Part shown: positions 45,703 to 59,760 of the stretch, in pieces
Position numbering within the stretch: position 1 is the first letter of the stretch
Layout: every line of letters begins with the position of its first letter
From: Polyodon spathula
Taxonomy: Eukaryota; Chordata; Actinopteri; Acipenseriformes; Polyodontidae
Direction: 5' to 3'
Length of the DNA: 64,000 nt
Assembly (NCBI RefSeq): GCF_017654505.1
Contig: NC_054543.1
Span: 21,898,976 to 21,962,975, forward strand
Translations under genes and position numbers: made by a program
Notes under the pieces: model-generated
Told to the model about the DNA's origin: nothing
Seen by the model: the letters and a program-made list of their open reading frames with translations, nothing else
Databases searched by the model: none

Positions 45703-48052
45703 ATAAGAACATAAGAACATAAGAAAGTTTACAAACGAGAGGAGACCATTCAGCCCATCTTGCTCGTTTGGTTGTTAGTAGCTTATTGATCCCAAAATCT
45801 CATCAAGCAGCTTCTTGAAGGATCCCAGGGTGTCAGATTCAACAACATTACTGGGGAGTTGATTCCAGACCCTCACAATTCTCTGTGTAAAAAAGTGCCT
45901 CCTATTTTCTGTTCTGAATGCCCCTTTGTCTAATCTCCATTTGTGACCCCTGGTCCTTGTTTCTTTATTCAGGCTGAAAAAGTCCCTTGGGTCGACACTG
46001 TCAATACCTTTTAGAATTCTGAATGCTTGAATTAGGTCACCACGTAGTCTTCTTTGTTCAAGACTGAACAGATTCAATTCTTTTAGCCTGTCTGCATATG
46101 ACATGCCTTTTAAGCACGGAATAATTCTGGTCGCTCTTCTTTGCACTCTTTCTAGAGCAACAATATCTTTTTTATAGCGAGGTGACCAGAACTGCACACA
46201 ATATTCAAGATGAGGTCTTACTAGTGCATTGTACAGTTTTAACATTACTTCCCTTGATTTAAATTCGACACTTTTCACAATGTATCTGAGCATCTTGTTA
46301 GCCTTTTTTATAGCTTCCTCACATTGTCTAGATGAAGACATTTCTGAGTCAACAAAAACTCCTAGGTCTTTTTCATAGATTCCTTCTCCAATTTCAGTAT
46401 CTCCCATATGATATTTATAATGTACATTTTTATTTCCTGCGTGCAGTACCTTACACTTTTCTCTATTAAATGTCATTTGCCATGTGTCTGCCCAGTTCTG
46501 AATCTTGTCTAGATCATTTTGAATGACCTTTGCTGCTGCAACAGTGTTTGCCACTCCTCCTACTTTTGTGTCGTCTGCAAATTTAACAAGTTTGCTTACT
46601 ATACCAGAATCTAAATCATTAATGTAGATTAGGAATAGCAGAGAACCTAATACTGATCCCTGTGGTACACCACTGGTTACCACACTCCATTCTGAGGTTT
46701 TTCCTCTAATCAGTACTTTCTGTTTTCTACATGTTAACCACTCCCTAATCCATGTACATGTGTTTCCTTGAATCCCAACTGCGTTCAGTTTGAGAATTAA
46801 TCTTTTGTGCGGGACTTTGTCAAAAGCTTTCTGGAAATCTAAATAAACCATGTCATATGCTTTGCAATTATTCATTATCGATGTTGCATCCTCAAAAAAA
46901 ATCAAAAAAAAAATCAAGCAAGTTAGTTAGGCACGATCTCCCTTTCCTAAAACCATGTTGACTGTCTCCCAGGACCCTGTTACCATATAGGTAATTTTCC
47001 ATTTTGGATCTTATTATAGTTTCCATAAGTTTGCATATAATAGAAGTCAGGCTTACTGGTCTGTAGTTACCTGGTTCAGTTTTGTTTCCCTTTTTGTGGA
47101 TCGGTATTACGTTTGCAATTTTCCAGTCTGTCGGTACCACCCCTGTGTCAAGAGACTGCTGCATGATCTTGGTTAGCGGTTTGTAAATTACTTCTTTCAT
47201 TTCTTTGAGTACTACTGGGAGGATCTCATCCGGCCCAGGGGATTTGTTTATTTTAAGAGCTCCTAGTCCCTTTAACACTTCTGCCTCAGTTATGCTAAAG
47301 TTATTTAAAACTGGATAGGAACTGGATGACATGTGGGGCATGTTGTCAGTATCTTCCTTTGTAAAAACTTGTGAAAAGTAATCATTTAATATATTTGCTA
47401 TTTTTTTTCTTCATCTATGGTTTTGCCATTTGTATCTCTTAAACATTTAATCTCCTCTTTGAATGTTCACTTGCTGTTGTAATATTGGAAAAACATTTTG
47501 GAATTGGTTTTAGCTCCCTTAGCAATGTTCATTTCTATTTCTCTCTTGGCCTTTCTAACTTCCTTTTTGACTTGCGTTTGCAGTTCTGTGTACTCTTTCT
47601 GCGTACTTTCTTTTTGGTCCTTTTTTAATGCTCTGTAAAGTGCCTTTTTTCGCTGAATATTTTTTTACTCCAATCTACTTCTGTTAGTCTCTGTTTCATA
47701 CCTTCATAGTTTGCTTTTCTAAAATTGTAAACCTTAGCTTTAGTCATTACTTTTGGGGATTTAAAAAACACTTAAAATGAGACCATGTTGTGGTCTGAGT
47801 TTGCCAGTGGTTCTCTGACCTCTATTTTAGTTATTCTATCTTCGTTATTTGAAAAGACTAAATCAAGGCATTCCTCCCCTCTAGGTCGGTGCCTTGACAA
47901 ATTCGTGCTTCGTGCTACCCACCGGGTTTTCCCATTTTATTTGGGGGAAGTTGAAATCCCCCATTAGTATGGCTTCTCCTTTGCTACACGCATTTCTAAT
48001 GTTATTGTATAACAGATTATTGTGCTTACCGTCAGAATCTGGCGGTCTATAG
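45703..48052 (-). mobile_element. CR1-type LINE, copy 5, nested in the L2
   Basis: A minus-strand CR1 from the octamer tail at 45703 to a 5' truncation inside the endonuclease (CTATAG, 48052). Removing it joins CCTAGAC to ACTTGTTC and restores the L2 frame as DNPR-HLFSTIDRLL. AGAC occurs at both junctions, so a 4-bp target duplication is possible, although it overlaps element sequence. Confidence 0.92.
45775..47341 (-). pseudogene. CR1 ORF2 reverse transcriptase (copy 5)
   Basis: Frames 46892-47341 and 45775-46917 hold the RT and C-terminal region. They are separated by an expansion of the short T-rich segment GATTTTTTTGAGG into two GATTTTTTTT-like units, which shifts the frame at LLDFF. The oligo-A tract before the RT has eight A residues. 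The endonuclease (47640-48050) has a deletion near 47665 and is not intact. Confidence 0.88.
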
Positions 48053-48054
48053 AC

Positions 48055-49340
48055 ACTTGTTCTCTACTATTGATAGATTGTTAAAGCCTAACTGTCCCTC
48101 CACATTACCGGCTTCAAATCAGCTATGCAATAGTTTTTTAGTTTTTATAAGTCTAAGATTGACAATATCCACCTACACATTAGTACCTCTTTTCAGACTC
48201 CTCCTGCACAGGCTCTTGGTCTGTCTTGCTTTGTGGTGTCCTCTCTATCCTGTTTTACACCTCTCGCCCTTAATTCTCTTACAGACCTGGACCTTCGTAT
48301 GAAAGCCACCTGTTGTCTGTTGGATCCTATCCCCTCTATTCTTTTTTTCAGTCCTGTTTTGAGCTGCTCTGCCCGTTGTTGTTAATTATTATAAACGAGT
48401 CCCTGAGTTCTGGTGTGGTTCCGGTTGCTTTTAAAACTGCTGCAGTAATGCCTGTACCTAAAAAACCTAATTTATCCTTGGATAATCTTAGTAATTTTCA
48501 CCCCATTTCAAATTTGCCCTTTCTAGCGAAGCTTCTAGAATGAGCTGTCACTAGGCAATTAAACTGGCATCTCGTTGCTAACAATCTTTTTGAACCCTTT
48601 CAGTCTGGCTTCCGGCATCTTCATAGCACTGAGACTGCCCTGGTCAAAGTCACTAATGATCTGTTAATGGCTGCTGACTCAGATGCTTAATCAATTTTAA
48701 TCCTCTTGGATCTTAGTGCGGCATTTGACACTGTAAATCACAAGATCCTACTTGATAGATTAGAGAGTTACCTGGTCTCTTTGGCACTGCCCTTAACTGG
48801 TTTAGATCATATCTAACAGGGCATCAACAATTTATCTCCCTGGGTGGGTTTAGTTCTGAGGTTGGGCCAATAATTTCTGGTGTCCCGCAAGTCTTTATTC
48901 TCGGCCCCCTGTTATTTAGTATTTATGTTTCCCCTCGGCCACATTTTAAGGTCTCATGGTATACACTATCATTTTTCTGCAGACAATACTCAAATCTATA
49001 TTCATTCTAAACCTGATATCAATGTTGCCTTAACTGCCTGTATCTCTGATTTAAAAAATTTGATGTTGCAAAATTTAGTACACCTTAACTGTGACAAGAC
49101 TTAAATCTGTCTGTTCATGGAACCATGCTTGAGTTCAGATCTAAGATGAAAAATTTGGGTGTGATTGTCGATCCTGGGTTAACTTTTGAATCGCATGTGC
49201 CGAATACTGTCAGTATCTTTTTTTCACCTTTAGAAACATTGCCAGACTGCATCCGATGCTTTCTCTACCTGCAGCTGAAAAACTGGTTCATGCTTTTTTT
49301 TTCTCCAGGATCGATTACTGTAACCCTTGCTTAACAGACC
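48055..49340 (+). pseudogene. L2-type LINE, reverse transcriptase part
   Basis: The continuation of the split L2: HLFSTIDRLLKP, ESLSSGVVPVAFKTAAVMPV, NFHPISNLPF, LLDLSAAFDTVNHKILL (motif A), ISGVPQ and an FSADNTQIYI segment in place of the YADDTQ box, then MKNLGVIVDPGLTFESHV. Several stops and a frame change near 48885. The catalytic second Asp appears as Asn. It is inactive and older than the CR1 inserted in it. Confidence 0.82.
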
Positions 49341-49998
49341 CTCCACTAACATTGAAACGCCTGCCCATTACATCAGATATTCTCCTTAAATTAATATTGA
49401 TTCTAAGGAAGGGTTGATTCAAACCCTATGAGGACATTTTAATGGAGTTCATGCTATCAAGTTCTTTTTTTAGATGTATGCGATGTGGAGAATTCACGTG
49501 CAACTCCATCAGTCATCTTCCCAATTCCGGATTATGCTTTCAAGATTTCATCCATACAGGAAACAGCTTTACCTTTCACATATGATTGTCAAAAAACTTC
49601 AAAATGAGAGGGTAACCATATTCAGTTCCACCAAACAAACTCTTCCTTATGTCCATATTCTGCGATCACTAAATACTTAGAAGCACAACATCCATCTCTT
49701 TCTTCAGCTCCTCTATTCATTTTGTATAACCAAGCACCAGTCAATCGTCAATGGTTTTCTGCCCACCTGTCAACCCTACTGTCAAGAGCTCACTTACCAG
49801 CTTCTCAATGCTCTACCCACTCACTCAGAATTGGAGCAGCTGCAACCGCTGCAAAGTTAATATTAACCAACATCTGATCAAAAAGCTTGGAAGATAGACA
49901 TCGTTTGCAGTAGAGTTGTATATCAGGATTTCAGTTTCAGATCTCAAAAATGCTCAAATCCCAATGTCTATTATTGAAAGCATTTTTACCAGGATCCA

Positions 49999-50035
<37 letters not shown>

Positions 50036-50400
50036 TATATAATATATATTTCATTCCTATATGAGGTATATTAAAGGAGGTACGTTAAAGTAAGGATCTA
50101 CTTTTGGGGGGTTGATGTTCCATCACCCGGCCTTGGTTGACCGCCAACCACCTCGAACGAGGGCCACTCCTATTGGTCCAGAAGGCGAGATCCTGGGACA
50201 AACAGTCAATCATCCCACACTACACTTACATCTTAGTGCTGAGCTTTGATCTCTGAATTACTCAGATATGTTCCACTTGAATAAATTATGAATCTGTGGC
50301 CCCTGTTTTATGCTCTCTGTATAACGAGTCAATCCATTATAAGTAAGCTAGATTCTTCATTATTGCTAGTACTGTACATATGAAGTATTTAGATGATTTC
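49341..50400. other. Unassigned region with a (TA)n tract
   Basis: Beyond the L2 the frame at 49474-49680 has no recognised domain. A TA microsatellite lies at about 50003-50033. Confidence 0.35.
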
Positions 50401-50406
50401 ATTATT

Positions 50407-50569
50407 ATTTATTTAACCAGGAAAGTACCCATTGAGATCTCATTGAGAAAGCGGTCTTGATACAAATACACATAGAGGCGAGATCAATCAGCAACTCAAC
50501 AGCTGCTGCAGTTGAAGACAGAATTTAAACACATTACAGAATAAAAATCATAACTGCCGTAAGGCTGAA
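50407..50569 (-). mobile_element. LINE/SINE 3' tail fragment
   Basis: ATTTATTTAACCAGGAAAGT followed by CCCATTGAGATCTC resembles the 3' end sequence shared by fish Rex/L2-type LINEs and related SINEs. It is similar in type to the tail beginning at 52601. Short and low-confidence. Confidence 0.4.
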
Positions 50570-51288
50570 ATAAGAACAGAAGAACAGAAGAACATAAAGT
50601 TTACAAACGAGAGGAGGCCATTTGGCCCATCTTGCTTGTTTGGTTGTTAGTAGCTTATTGATCCCAGAATCTCATCAAGCAGCTTCTTGAAGGATCCCAG
50701 GGTGTCAGCTTCAACAACATTACTGGGGAGTTGATTCCAGACCCTCACGATTCTCTGTGTAAAAAAGTGCCTCCTATTTTCTGTTCTGAATGCCCCTTTG
50801 TCTCATCTCCATTTGTGAGCCCTGGTCATTGATTCTTTTTTTAGGTCAAAAAAGTCCCTTGGGTCGACATTGTCAATAGCGAGGTGACCAGAACTGAACA
50901 ATTCAAGATGAGGTCTTACTAATGCATTGTACAGTTTTAACATTACTTCCCTTGATTTAAATTCGACACTTTTCACAATGTATCCGAGCATCTTGTTGGC
51001 CTTTTTTATAGCTTCCCCACATTGTCTAGAAGAAGACATTTCTGAGTCAACAAAAACTCCTAGGTCTTTTTCATAGATTCCTTCTCCAATTTCAGTATCT
51101 CCCATATGATATTTATAATGCACATTTTTATTTCCTGCGTGCAGTAGCTTACACTTTTCTCTATTAAATGTCATTTGCCATGTGTCTGCCCAGTTCTGAA
51201 TCTTGTCTAGATCATATTGAATTACCTTCGCTGCTGCAACAGTGTTTGCCACTCCTCCTATTTTTGTGTCGTCTGCAAATTTAACAAG
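50570..51288 (-). mobile_element. CR1-type LINE, copy 6 (short, deleted)
   Basis: A minus-strand CR1 with a decayed octamer tail (AGAACAGAAG repeats, 50572-50595) and a 5' truncation inside the RT just upstream of the FADDTK box. About 170 bp present in copy 5 are missing near 50879. Its 5' end is joined directly to the Tc1 transposase sequence, producing a chimeric frame (50803-51303) whose first residues (MAPTE) come from the Tc1 side. Confidence 0.9.
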
Positions 51289-53480
<2,192 letters not shown>

Positions 53481-55857
53481 CTAGGTGGGAATTCAATATG
53501 CACATAGTGCAATCAAATTTTGAATTGGGCGAAAGCCCTAATTTGTCTGAATATACCAATATCTGTGCAATAATTGCGATGTGCTAGTTCCAATAACTGC
53601 ACACCGCTGGCTCAAATAGTGTCAGAGTAAAAGTTCACTCTGGAGTTACAATGGTACAAACGTACAATGGTACAGAACCCCAACCCTGACCCCCCGCCCC
53701 CCCCCCCCCCCCATCCGCACACACCGGATGGGCGGATCAGTTATGTGTTTTATCACTGTATTGATATGATGGACAGCGGTAGTGTGTTTACATATACAGT
53801 TATATGTGTTCTTCACTGCTCTACAGGCATATCGGCATCCAACATGTACCATCAAAGTATGGAAATGTAGATTGAGAGAAGGATGAAGAGGGGAGGGGGT
53901 CCTGCCTGTTATCTTTGCTGTGTGTTGCCACACATCTGTAAATTAATTGTATAACTACATCATACACCCATCTTGTGGCTCATTGCTTTATTTGGCTATT
54001 CCATAGGTTGCTGTGCATTACGGGTGAGGGGTGGATAGCTGCAGTTAACATTTTCCTAAAATCAGACCTGTGATACGATCAACCAACCAAAGACCTGTAT
54101 TTTCTCTGCAGCAGTCCAATCATAAGTTAGCTGAGGCGGGACAAACAGTTCTGTTACTGTAATTTCTGGCTGCTTTTATACAGCTGTCCAGTTTGCTGAA
54201 TGTCGGTGTTGTTAATTGTACAGAGACTGCTAATTTATTGAGAAATCATAGTAGGCTACAATTAACAATTTAGGAGTGTATTTAGAATTAATTATGATTC
54301 TTACAAAAAAAATGGCATAATGAAAAAAATCCTCCCAGCGACACTCAAAACCTTGCAAACTGTGCTTAATCATAATGTTCAAATGGGTGACTAGAATGAA
54401 TAACATAACACATTTCTGTGTATTGTGTATATAAAAATGCTTGATTGATGTTTACTTTGCAGATGAATGAACTTGTTACATTTTCAAATCAAAGAGTGTG
54501 CTACCACAGTAGACTTTGTCACGGCACGACTTACACGCCTTTTTTAAAATTTTACTTCAAAAATATACAGCTATGTCAGATCAGCTAGCCTTTAAAGAAA
54601 CCTATATAGTATTTCCTTGTGATACAATAAAACAGTGGCATTATCAGTACATTCACTGAGCCTAGCTATGGAGCCAATTGTGTATTTGAATGGTCTGTAT
54701 GTATGTGTGCACGATATATTGTGTGGTCTCGTCTGCTGTCATATCGGTACATACTATGGCAACACCATTGATAGCAGCTTGTCGCATTACTAATGGTGAC
54801 TGTCCATCATTCTACATTCTCACTTGGCTGTTGTGTGCAGTTGCTATATTGGTAGTGTACATATAATGTTTTTGTGTAAAAGAGAAAAGATAAAAAATAC
54901 ATTATCTGAAATCAAACAAACTGAAGCACGATCTTAAATAATAAAAGTGCAAATGCAATGAAAGTGAAACATAACATTTCTGTTTTTCAAAACAAATACA
55001 CCCACCCCTTGTTATAGTGCCCCTTGCTATACTGCGGATTCGGATATATCGCAGTCCTGGAGTTGGCTCCCAGTTTTTATTGTATAGTTGCGTATGCCTT
55101 AGATGCAATATACATATAGGCACTTAGAATATTACTGTTCATTTTATTTCGTACTGCACATCACAAACAACAATATACAAAACAATTATAAACAAAGCAC
55201 TAATTTTGTACTGTGATCACATAAACAAGTATTGCACAATAACACAAAACAAATTATACTTGCTGAACCAGTTTTTATTATAGCCAACCTTTTTTTATTA
55301 TAGCGGTTTTTATTATAGTGTTCACCTGTGGCAGCAATGCATAGCAAAAGCCACAAGGCAGTGATTTCTGCTCCCTAGCAACAAGCCGCCTACGTTGTTG
55401 TTGGGAATGGATTCTTTCAGTGCAGTGGGTTTGTGCATTTGAGAAAGAATAGGAAGACTCATGAAATTAATTGGAGACAGAAATTGATGAGAAGCAATTA
55501 CCCTTGTGAACAGGATGGCTTGCAGTGGTGATGTCAGACCAGAAACACAGATTCAGCTCTAGAAGTAGCGGGGTGAACCTGAGGCGCTACGACGCTCAGT
55601 ACATTTACTAAATAATAAAACAAACAAAATATGTAAACAAACACAAAACACCAAACAAAAAGGCACGTTGGCCAAACAAACAGAAACAAACAAGTATCGT
55701 GCTGGGTTTTAGCAAGCACGTATAGCAATTGTTTACTCTAGTTTTTCTATTCCCTCCTCTCCACACTCATTCTCCACTCACCCTTCACCCTGAACAAAGA
55801 CTGCTGCAGGCTTTTATATTCTGGCCGAGGGGTTAACTAGCTGTTGTTAATTAATTA
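53481..55857. other. Non-coding region, nothing assigned
   Basis: Contains a C run (53691-53712) and, at 55010-55325, repeated TTATAG-type motifs (TGTTATAGTG, CTATACTGCGG, three TTTTTATTATAG), perhaps two decayed ends of a small transposon. GGCCGAGGGG at 55823 mirrors CCCCTCGGCC at 57054, on the other side of the next element. No coding domain. Confidence 0.35.
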
Positions 55858-56012
55858 CACTGTGTAACAATTTTTTTTTTATTATTTTTGGTTCCTGGGT
55901 AGTAAGTGTTATTTCCTAATTGCTTATGCCTCTAAAATATAGAAAATGGCTATTATTGCCCACAAACTTTGCTTTTGTGACCAGGACAGTGATATTTTGA
56001 AATGTACCTATT

Positions 56013-56109
56013 TTCCAGAACATTCCAGATAGATTCAGTGCTGAGTAAACTTGGAGTAACTTCTAGAACTTTCTAGAACTTTCCAGTAATATAAATAGTA
56101 GTATAAATA
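56013..56109 (+). promoter_or_regulatory. Heat-shock-like promoter, second copy
   Basis: Site 1 (56013-56030) is TTC-GAA-TTC plus a partial GA. Site 2 (56061-56083) has five alternating TTC/GAA triplets at 2-nt spacing. TATAAATA is at 56102-56109, and the ATG is at 56182. The arrangement and distances match copy 1. Confidence 0.65.
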
Positions 56110-56181
56110 CAGGGGCCTTAAGCCCACCAGTTCAGTTTAGTTCCAGCTGCCTAAGTAGATACATATCTGCATTTTTCTGAG

Positions 56182-56905
56182 ATGGCATCAAGAGGCTGCA
56201 ATGGTGGCATTCCTGATGGGTCTCCAAGGCGGTTTTACCAAGTTTCTCTGCTATCTTTGCCTTTGGGACAGCAGGGACACCAAGGTGCACTACCACAGGT
56301 GGGACTGGCCACAGCAGACCGAGTTCTCTGTGGGGAGGAACAACGTCAAGTGGGAGCCACTGGTGGACCCCCGGAAGGTGCTGTTGCCACCACTGCACAT
56401 CAAATTGGGCCTTATGAAACAATTTGTCAAAGCTCTAGATAAGGAGTCGGCAGCCTTCAAGTACCTTAGACTTCTTCCCTAAGCTGTCTGAGGTAAAGGT
56501 CAAAGCCAGTGTCTTCGTCGGACCACAGATAAAGAAGATCCTGGAGTGCAATGAATTCCACAAGAACCTCACTAGTAAGGAGAAAGTAGCTTGGAACAGC
56601 TTTGTCGCAGTGGTTTGGGGCTTCTTGGGCAGTCACAAGGCCGAAAACTATGTGGAGCTGGTTGAGACTGGTGAAGAACTACGGCACAATGGGCTGTAGG
56701 ATGTCCCTCAGTCCATATTCTCGATGCTTATCTTGATAAATTCAAGGAGAACATGGGAGCGTACTCGGAGGAGCAAGGCGAGCGCTTCCACCGGGATATA
56801 CTGGACTTTGAACGCCGCTACCAAGGACAGTATAACGAGAACATGATGGGAGACTACAGTTGGGGGCTGATTCGTGAAAGTGATTCTTTTTCTCATTGGA
56901 AATAG
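56182..56905 (+). pseudogene. Transposon-encoded protein (transposase candidate)
   Basis: Starts MASRGCNGGIPDG. After a frame change near 56215 it gives CYLCLWDSRDTKVHYH, VGRNNVKWEPLVDP and LHIKLGLMKQFVKALDKES. A further break at about 56478 precedes fragments KIKKILECNEFH-like and AWNSFVAVV-like sequence. A final block has LDKFKENMGAYSEEQGERFH, RRYQGQYNENMMGDY and WGLIRES. The GERFH and RYQG blocks recur in uncharacterised proteins of animal repeats as I remember them. That it is the transposase is inferred from its position between terminal repeats. No catalytic triad could be assigned. Confidence 0.6.
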
Positions 56906-57042
56906 GTAAATTTCAAAATATCACTGTCCTGGTCACAAGAGCAAAGTTTGTGGGGAATAATAGCCATTTTCTATACTTTTGAGGCATAAGCAATTAGGAA
57001 ATAACACTTACTACCCAGGAACAAAAATTGTGTTACATGGTG

Positions 57043-57237
57043 TTATCTTATTACCCCTCGGCCATAGTCTGCACGAGATTAAATAAGGATGCATGACTGT
57101 TAGCTAGTTAAATAATCAGTAGATGATTAGTCACGCATCCTCACAAGGTATTTAAAAATAAAAACAGTAACTGGGCGGATAAAATAAAAAATACAAAACA
57201 ATAACAAATAATAGCGCCGGCTTTACATCTGCACCGC
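57043..57237. other. Unassigned flank of the transposon
   Basis: Begins TTATCTTATTACCCCTCGGCC and continues as AT-rich sequence. No feature recognised. Confidence 0.35.
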
Positions 57238-57630
57238 AACAATTGCTTTTTCCTTCAGATTCTTAGCCTTACCAATGATCCTTCAACAGCGGGGTTTTTA
57301 TCCAGAACATGTGACAGCAACTGTAATGGTTCACAGGTGGAAGCCAATGGTAAGGTAATTGTGTCCTCGTTAGGGCAATTTCTTTCATCGGTGCAAACTG
57401 GGAGCTTCCACAGCACAGGGGTTGAATACTTATGCAAGCAAGATATTTCAGTTTTTTATTTTTCTTAAAAATATTTCCCAACATAAAACCAATGTCACCT
57501 TACAATAATTGATTCTGAGTTTCAGTGTTTAAAAATAAAATATCAAAAACAGAACGAAATTTCAATGTACCATTTGTAATTCGTTAATATGAGAGAATTG
57601 GACAGGGGTCTGAATACTTTTGCAAGCCAC

Positions 57631-57632
<2 letters not shown>
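57238..57632. mobile_element. Tc1-type terminal fragment
   Basis: The right side ends GAATACTTTTGCAAGCCACT, a typical terminal repeat of fish Tc1 elements. Upstream are GGGGTTGAATACTTATGCAA and AT-rich inner repeat sequence. There is no transposase, so this is a non-autonomous copy or remnant. Confidence 0.65.

Positions 57633-57682
<50 letters not shown>
57631..57682. repeat. (TG)8(TA)18 compound microsatellite
   Basis: Starts at the CACTG terminus of the Tc1 fragment. Confidence 0.95.
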
Positions 57683-57685
<3 letters not shown>

Positions 57686-58153
57686 TTATTCCAATTTATT
57701 CGGTTTGAGTTACTCCTCTGTTGTTTTTATTTGCTTTAATTTTAAAATGTTGTTTTCTCTTGCTGTTTTTATTGTTTCATTGTTTTTACTGCACTAAATT
57801 TACTTACGAATGTTCTTTTCTTTTTGTTAAAAGTGCCTTGGGATGGTTTGCCATGAATGACACTTTCTACATAAAATTTGATTTGATTAAAGAAAAGCTC
57901 TGCTTGTACTGGGTCAAGTTTTACTCCATTATTGTTTTATTGCGTGTTAATCTGTGATTGGTGTGCATGCTGCTGTTATTGTTTTACTATATTATATTGT
58001 ATTTGTATTAAGTTATTTGGGTTTGTCTCTGAATCATTTTGAGGGGAATCTGGGTTGGCTAACTTGCTGTATTGTGTTAAATTAATTGTTTATCCTCCCC
58101 GGATGTGCAAGTGCTGTAGTTGGAGGCAATTAGTATTGACTTCAATTGGATTA
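57683..58153. other. Non-coding region, nothing recognised
   Basis: AT-rich; no domain or element boundary identified. Confidence 0.35.
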
Positions 58154-58262
58154 GGATGGAGATGCAGATGGATTACATTATCTTACTGTAAAGCTATGTC
58201 TTAGTTGGTGCTTATCTTGGCGAGAGAAGAGTTCAAATCAGAATGAAGTTGTTAACATCTAC
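58154..58262 (+). mobile_element. 3' tail of an R2/NeSL-type LINE
   Basis: GGATGGAGATGCAGATGGAT through GTGCTTATCTTGGCGAGAGA and AACATCTACTATCATGTAAT matches the end of the full copy at 62436-62570 and the 3' end of the minus copy near 20931-21000. It is followed at once by the 5' region of the next element in the same orientation. Confidence 0.75.
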
Positions 58263-58467
58263 TATCATGTAATAGAAATCATGAAGATCTGGATATGTCC
58301 AGTGACTGCTGTGAATAGTGCAGCTGGCAACAAGGGAAAGACCTTGTGACAACATGAAAAGACAGCTGAAATAGACCCAATTGGGGCTGGAAAGGGTTAG
58401 CTATCCTGGTCGGCAGTATCCAGCTCTCTGTTTTCCAAGGTAACCAGAATGCTGGAGATACCCGCCC

Positions 58468-58773
58468 ATGGCTTCTAAGAAATTAAACAGAGAAATACGC
58501 CTAGAGTCTGCGAGAGCAGGGGCGGAAGATGACTCAACGTTCCATAACACGGTTAACGACTTAGGAACAGAAACGGATATGAGAATGGAGAGTACTTCAC
58601 AAAAGGCTAGTTCAAGATCTGCAATTAGCAAAGACATGGAACTCCAGGTTTGTGTCTGTGGCTGGAGCAAGGTGACAACGATCAGGGATTTGAAGATTCA
58701 TCAAGGGAGAATGAAATGCTTGAGGGATAAGGGAAAAGGACCTTACACTGATCAATACTTCTTACGAAGTTAG
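58468..58773 (+). pseudogene. LINE ORF N-terminal zinc-finger region
   Basis: 101 codons from ATG: a charged start (MASKKLNREIRLES), then CVCGWSKVTTIRDLKIHQGR and MKCLRDKG, then DQYFLRS. C-x-C plus His and Cys suggest the CCHC-type finger found at the N-terminus of R2/NeSL-type proteins, which contacts target DNA. Related sequence (SSQSNEFQRQEANHSSQDI) continues after the stop. Confidence 0.7.
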
Positions 58774-59129
58774 TCAAGTCAGTCAAATGAATTCCAGCGA
58801 CAGGAAGCAAACCACAGTTCACAGGATATCAGCATCCCTGTCATATACATGAGGAGGACTTGTGTGGATACAACTAGTGATGAACTGTGATGGAAATATA
58901 ATGAGTTCTGGTTGGAAATCTCCCTCCCGACCTGTGAGGACACAAAATAGCGAAAAGAAAAGTCCTGAAACGGGCTGGCCTGACAATTCATTTCCAGAGT
59001 CTGGAAGTCAGTCAGCCTGGGTGAAGGCGAGACTCAGTTGCAGGAACTTATTGACCTGGAGGGTAAATGAGGTAGCAGCTGCAAGCAATAAAAGCAGCTG
59101 CAATCGTTTGCCAAGGGGTCATGCATGAT

Positions 59130-59760
59130 AGCATAAAGGGACCGGAGAATCAGTAATCTTTTCCTTCTCTTGGGTTTGCGCTTTAACCTGGAAGGACTGA
59201 GAGAGCTGCAGTAGTGACTGCCGGAGAAATAAAAAGAGAACGTAAAAGAATATTCATGAGTGTTGTGTTTGTTTGTATTGTATATTAGTAACTGGCTGTG
59301 GTTATTGAACCACCAGACAGCTAACACGTATCTGGAGCTGTCACTTTGGGCCAGCACAAGCTGGATCTTTACTGCATCAATAGTCACAAAATAACATTGT
59401 TTATCACCCACCACGAGCACGACTGCATGCACCCAGGACTGGTGACTGTGTGCTGCATTATTGTGGGGCAGATAAGTCTGTGATTATTGTTTGGGACTGT
59501 AATCCTGTATTTATCTCTGTGCAATACACATTGTTGTGTATTGCCGGGATTTATTATTTGGTCGCCAGACCTGGATTATAATTAAAACCACTTTCCAAAC
59601 CGGATTACAATTGTTTGTGATTACTCCTGCACTGCATCACCTCTACACCTGTTCACAATCACCAGCCACTTTGCCACATGAACCTAATGATCCTTGCGAG
59701 CCCGGTCAGACGAACCAGCGTAAGAGAGAAAAGAACCTCAACAGGCACAAGAATGGAGTT
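59130..59760. other. Unassigned block inside the LINE
   Basis: Separates the N-terminal finger region from KNGVKWPRACE, where LINE coding similarity resumes. No coding domain. It could be an inserted element such as an LTR fragment or poorly conserved LINE sequence; I could not find bounding repeats. Confidence 0.35.

Larger units (their letters stand above)
55858..57042 (+). mobile_element. CACTG-ended DNA transposon, copy 2
   Basis: A 1185-bp copy of the family at 24449. Ends are CACTGTGTAAC on the left and CACCATGTAAC on the reversed right, again flanked by TTA (55855-55857 and 57043-57045). It keeps a longer part of the gene than copy 1 but lacks other internal sequence: the stretch before the right terminal repeat in copy 1 is absent. 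Finding TTA at both loci supports a 3-bp target duplication as the rule for this family. Confidence 0.87.
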
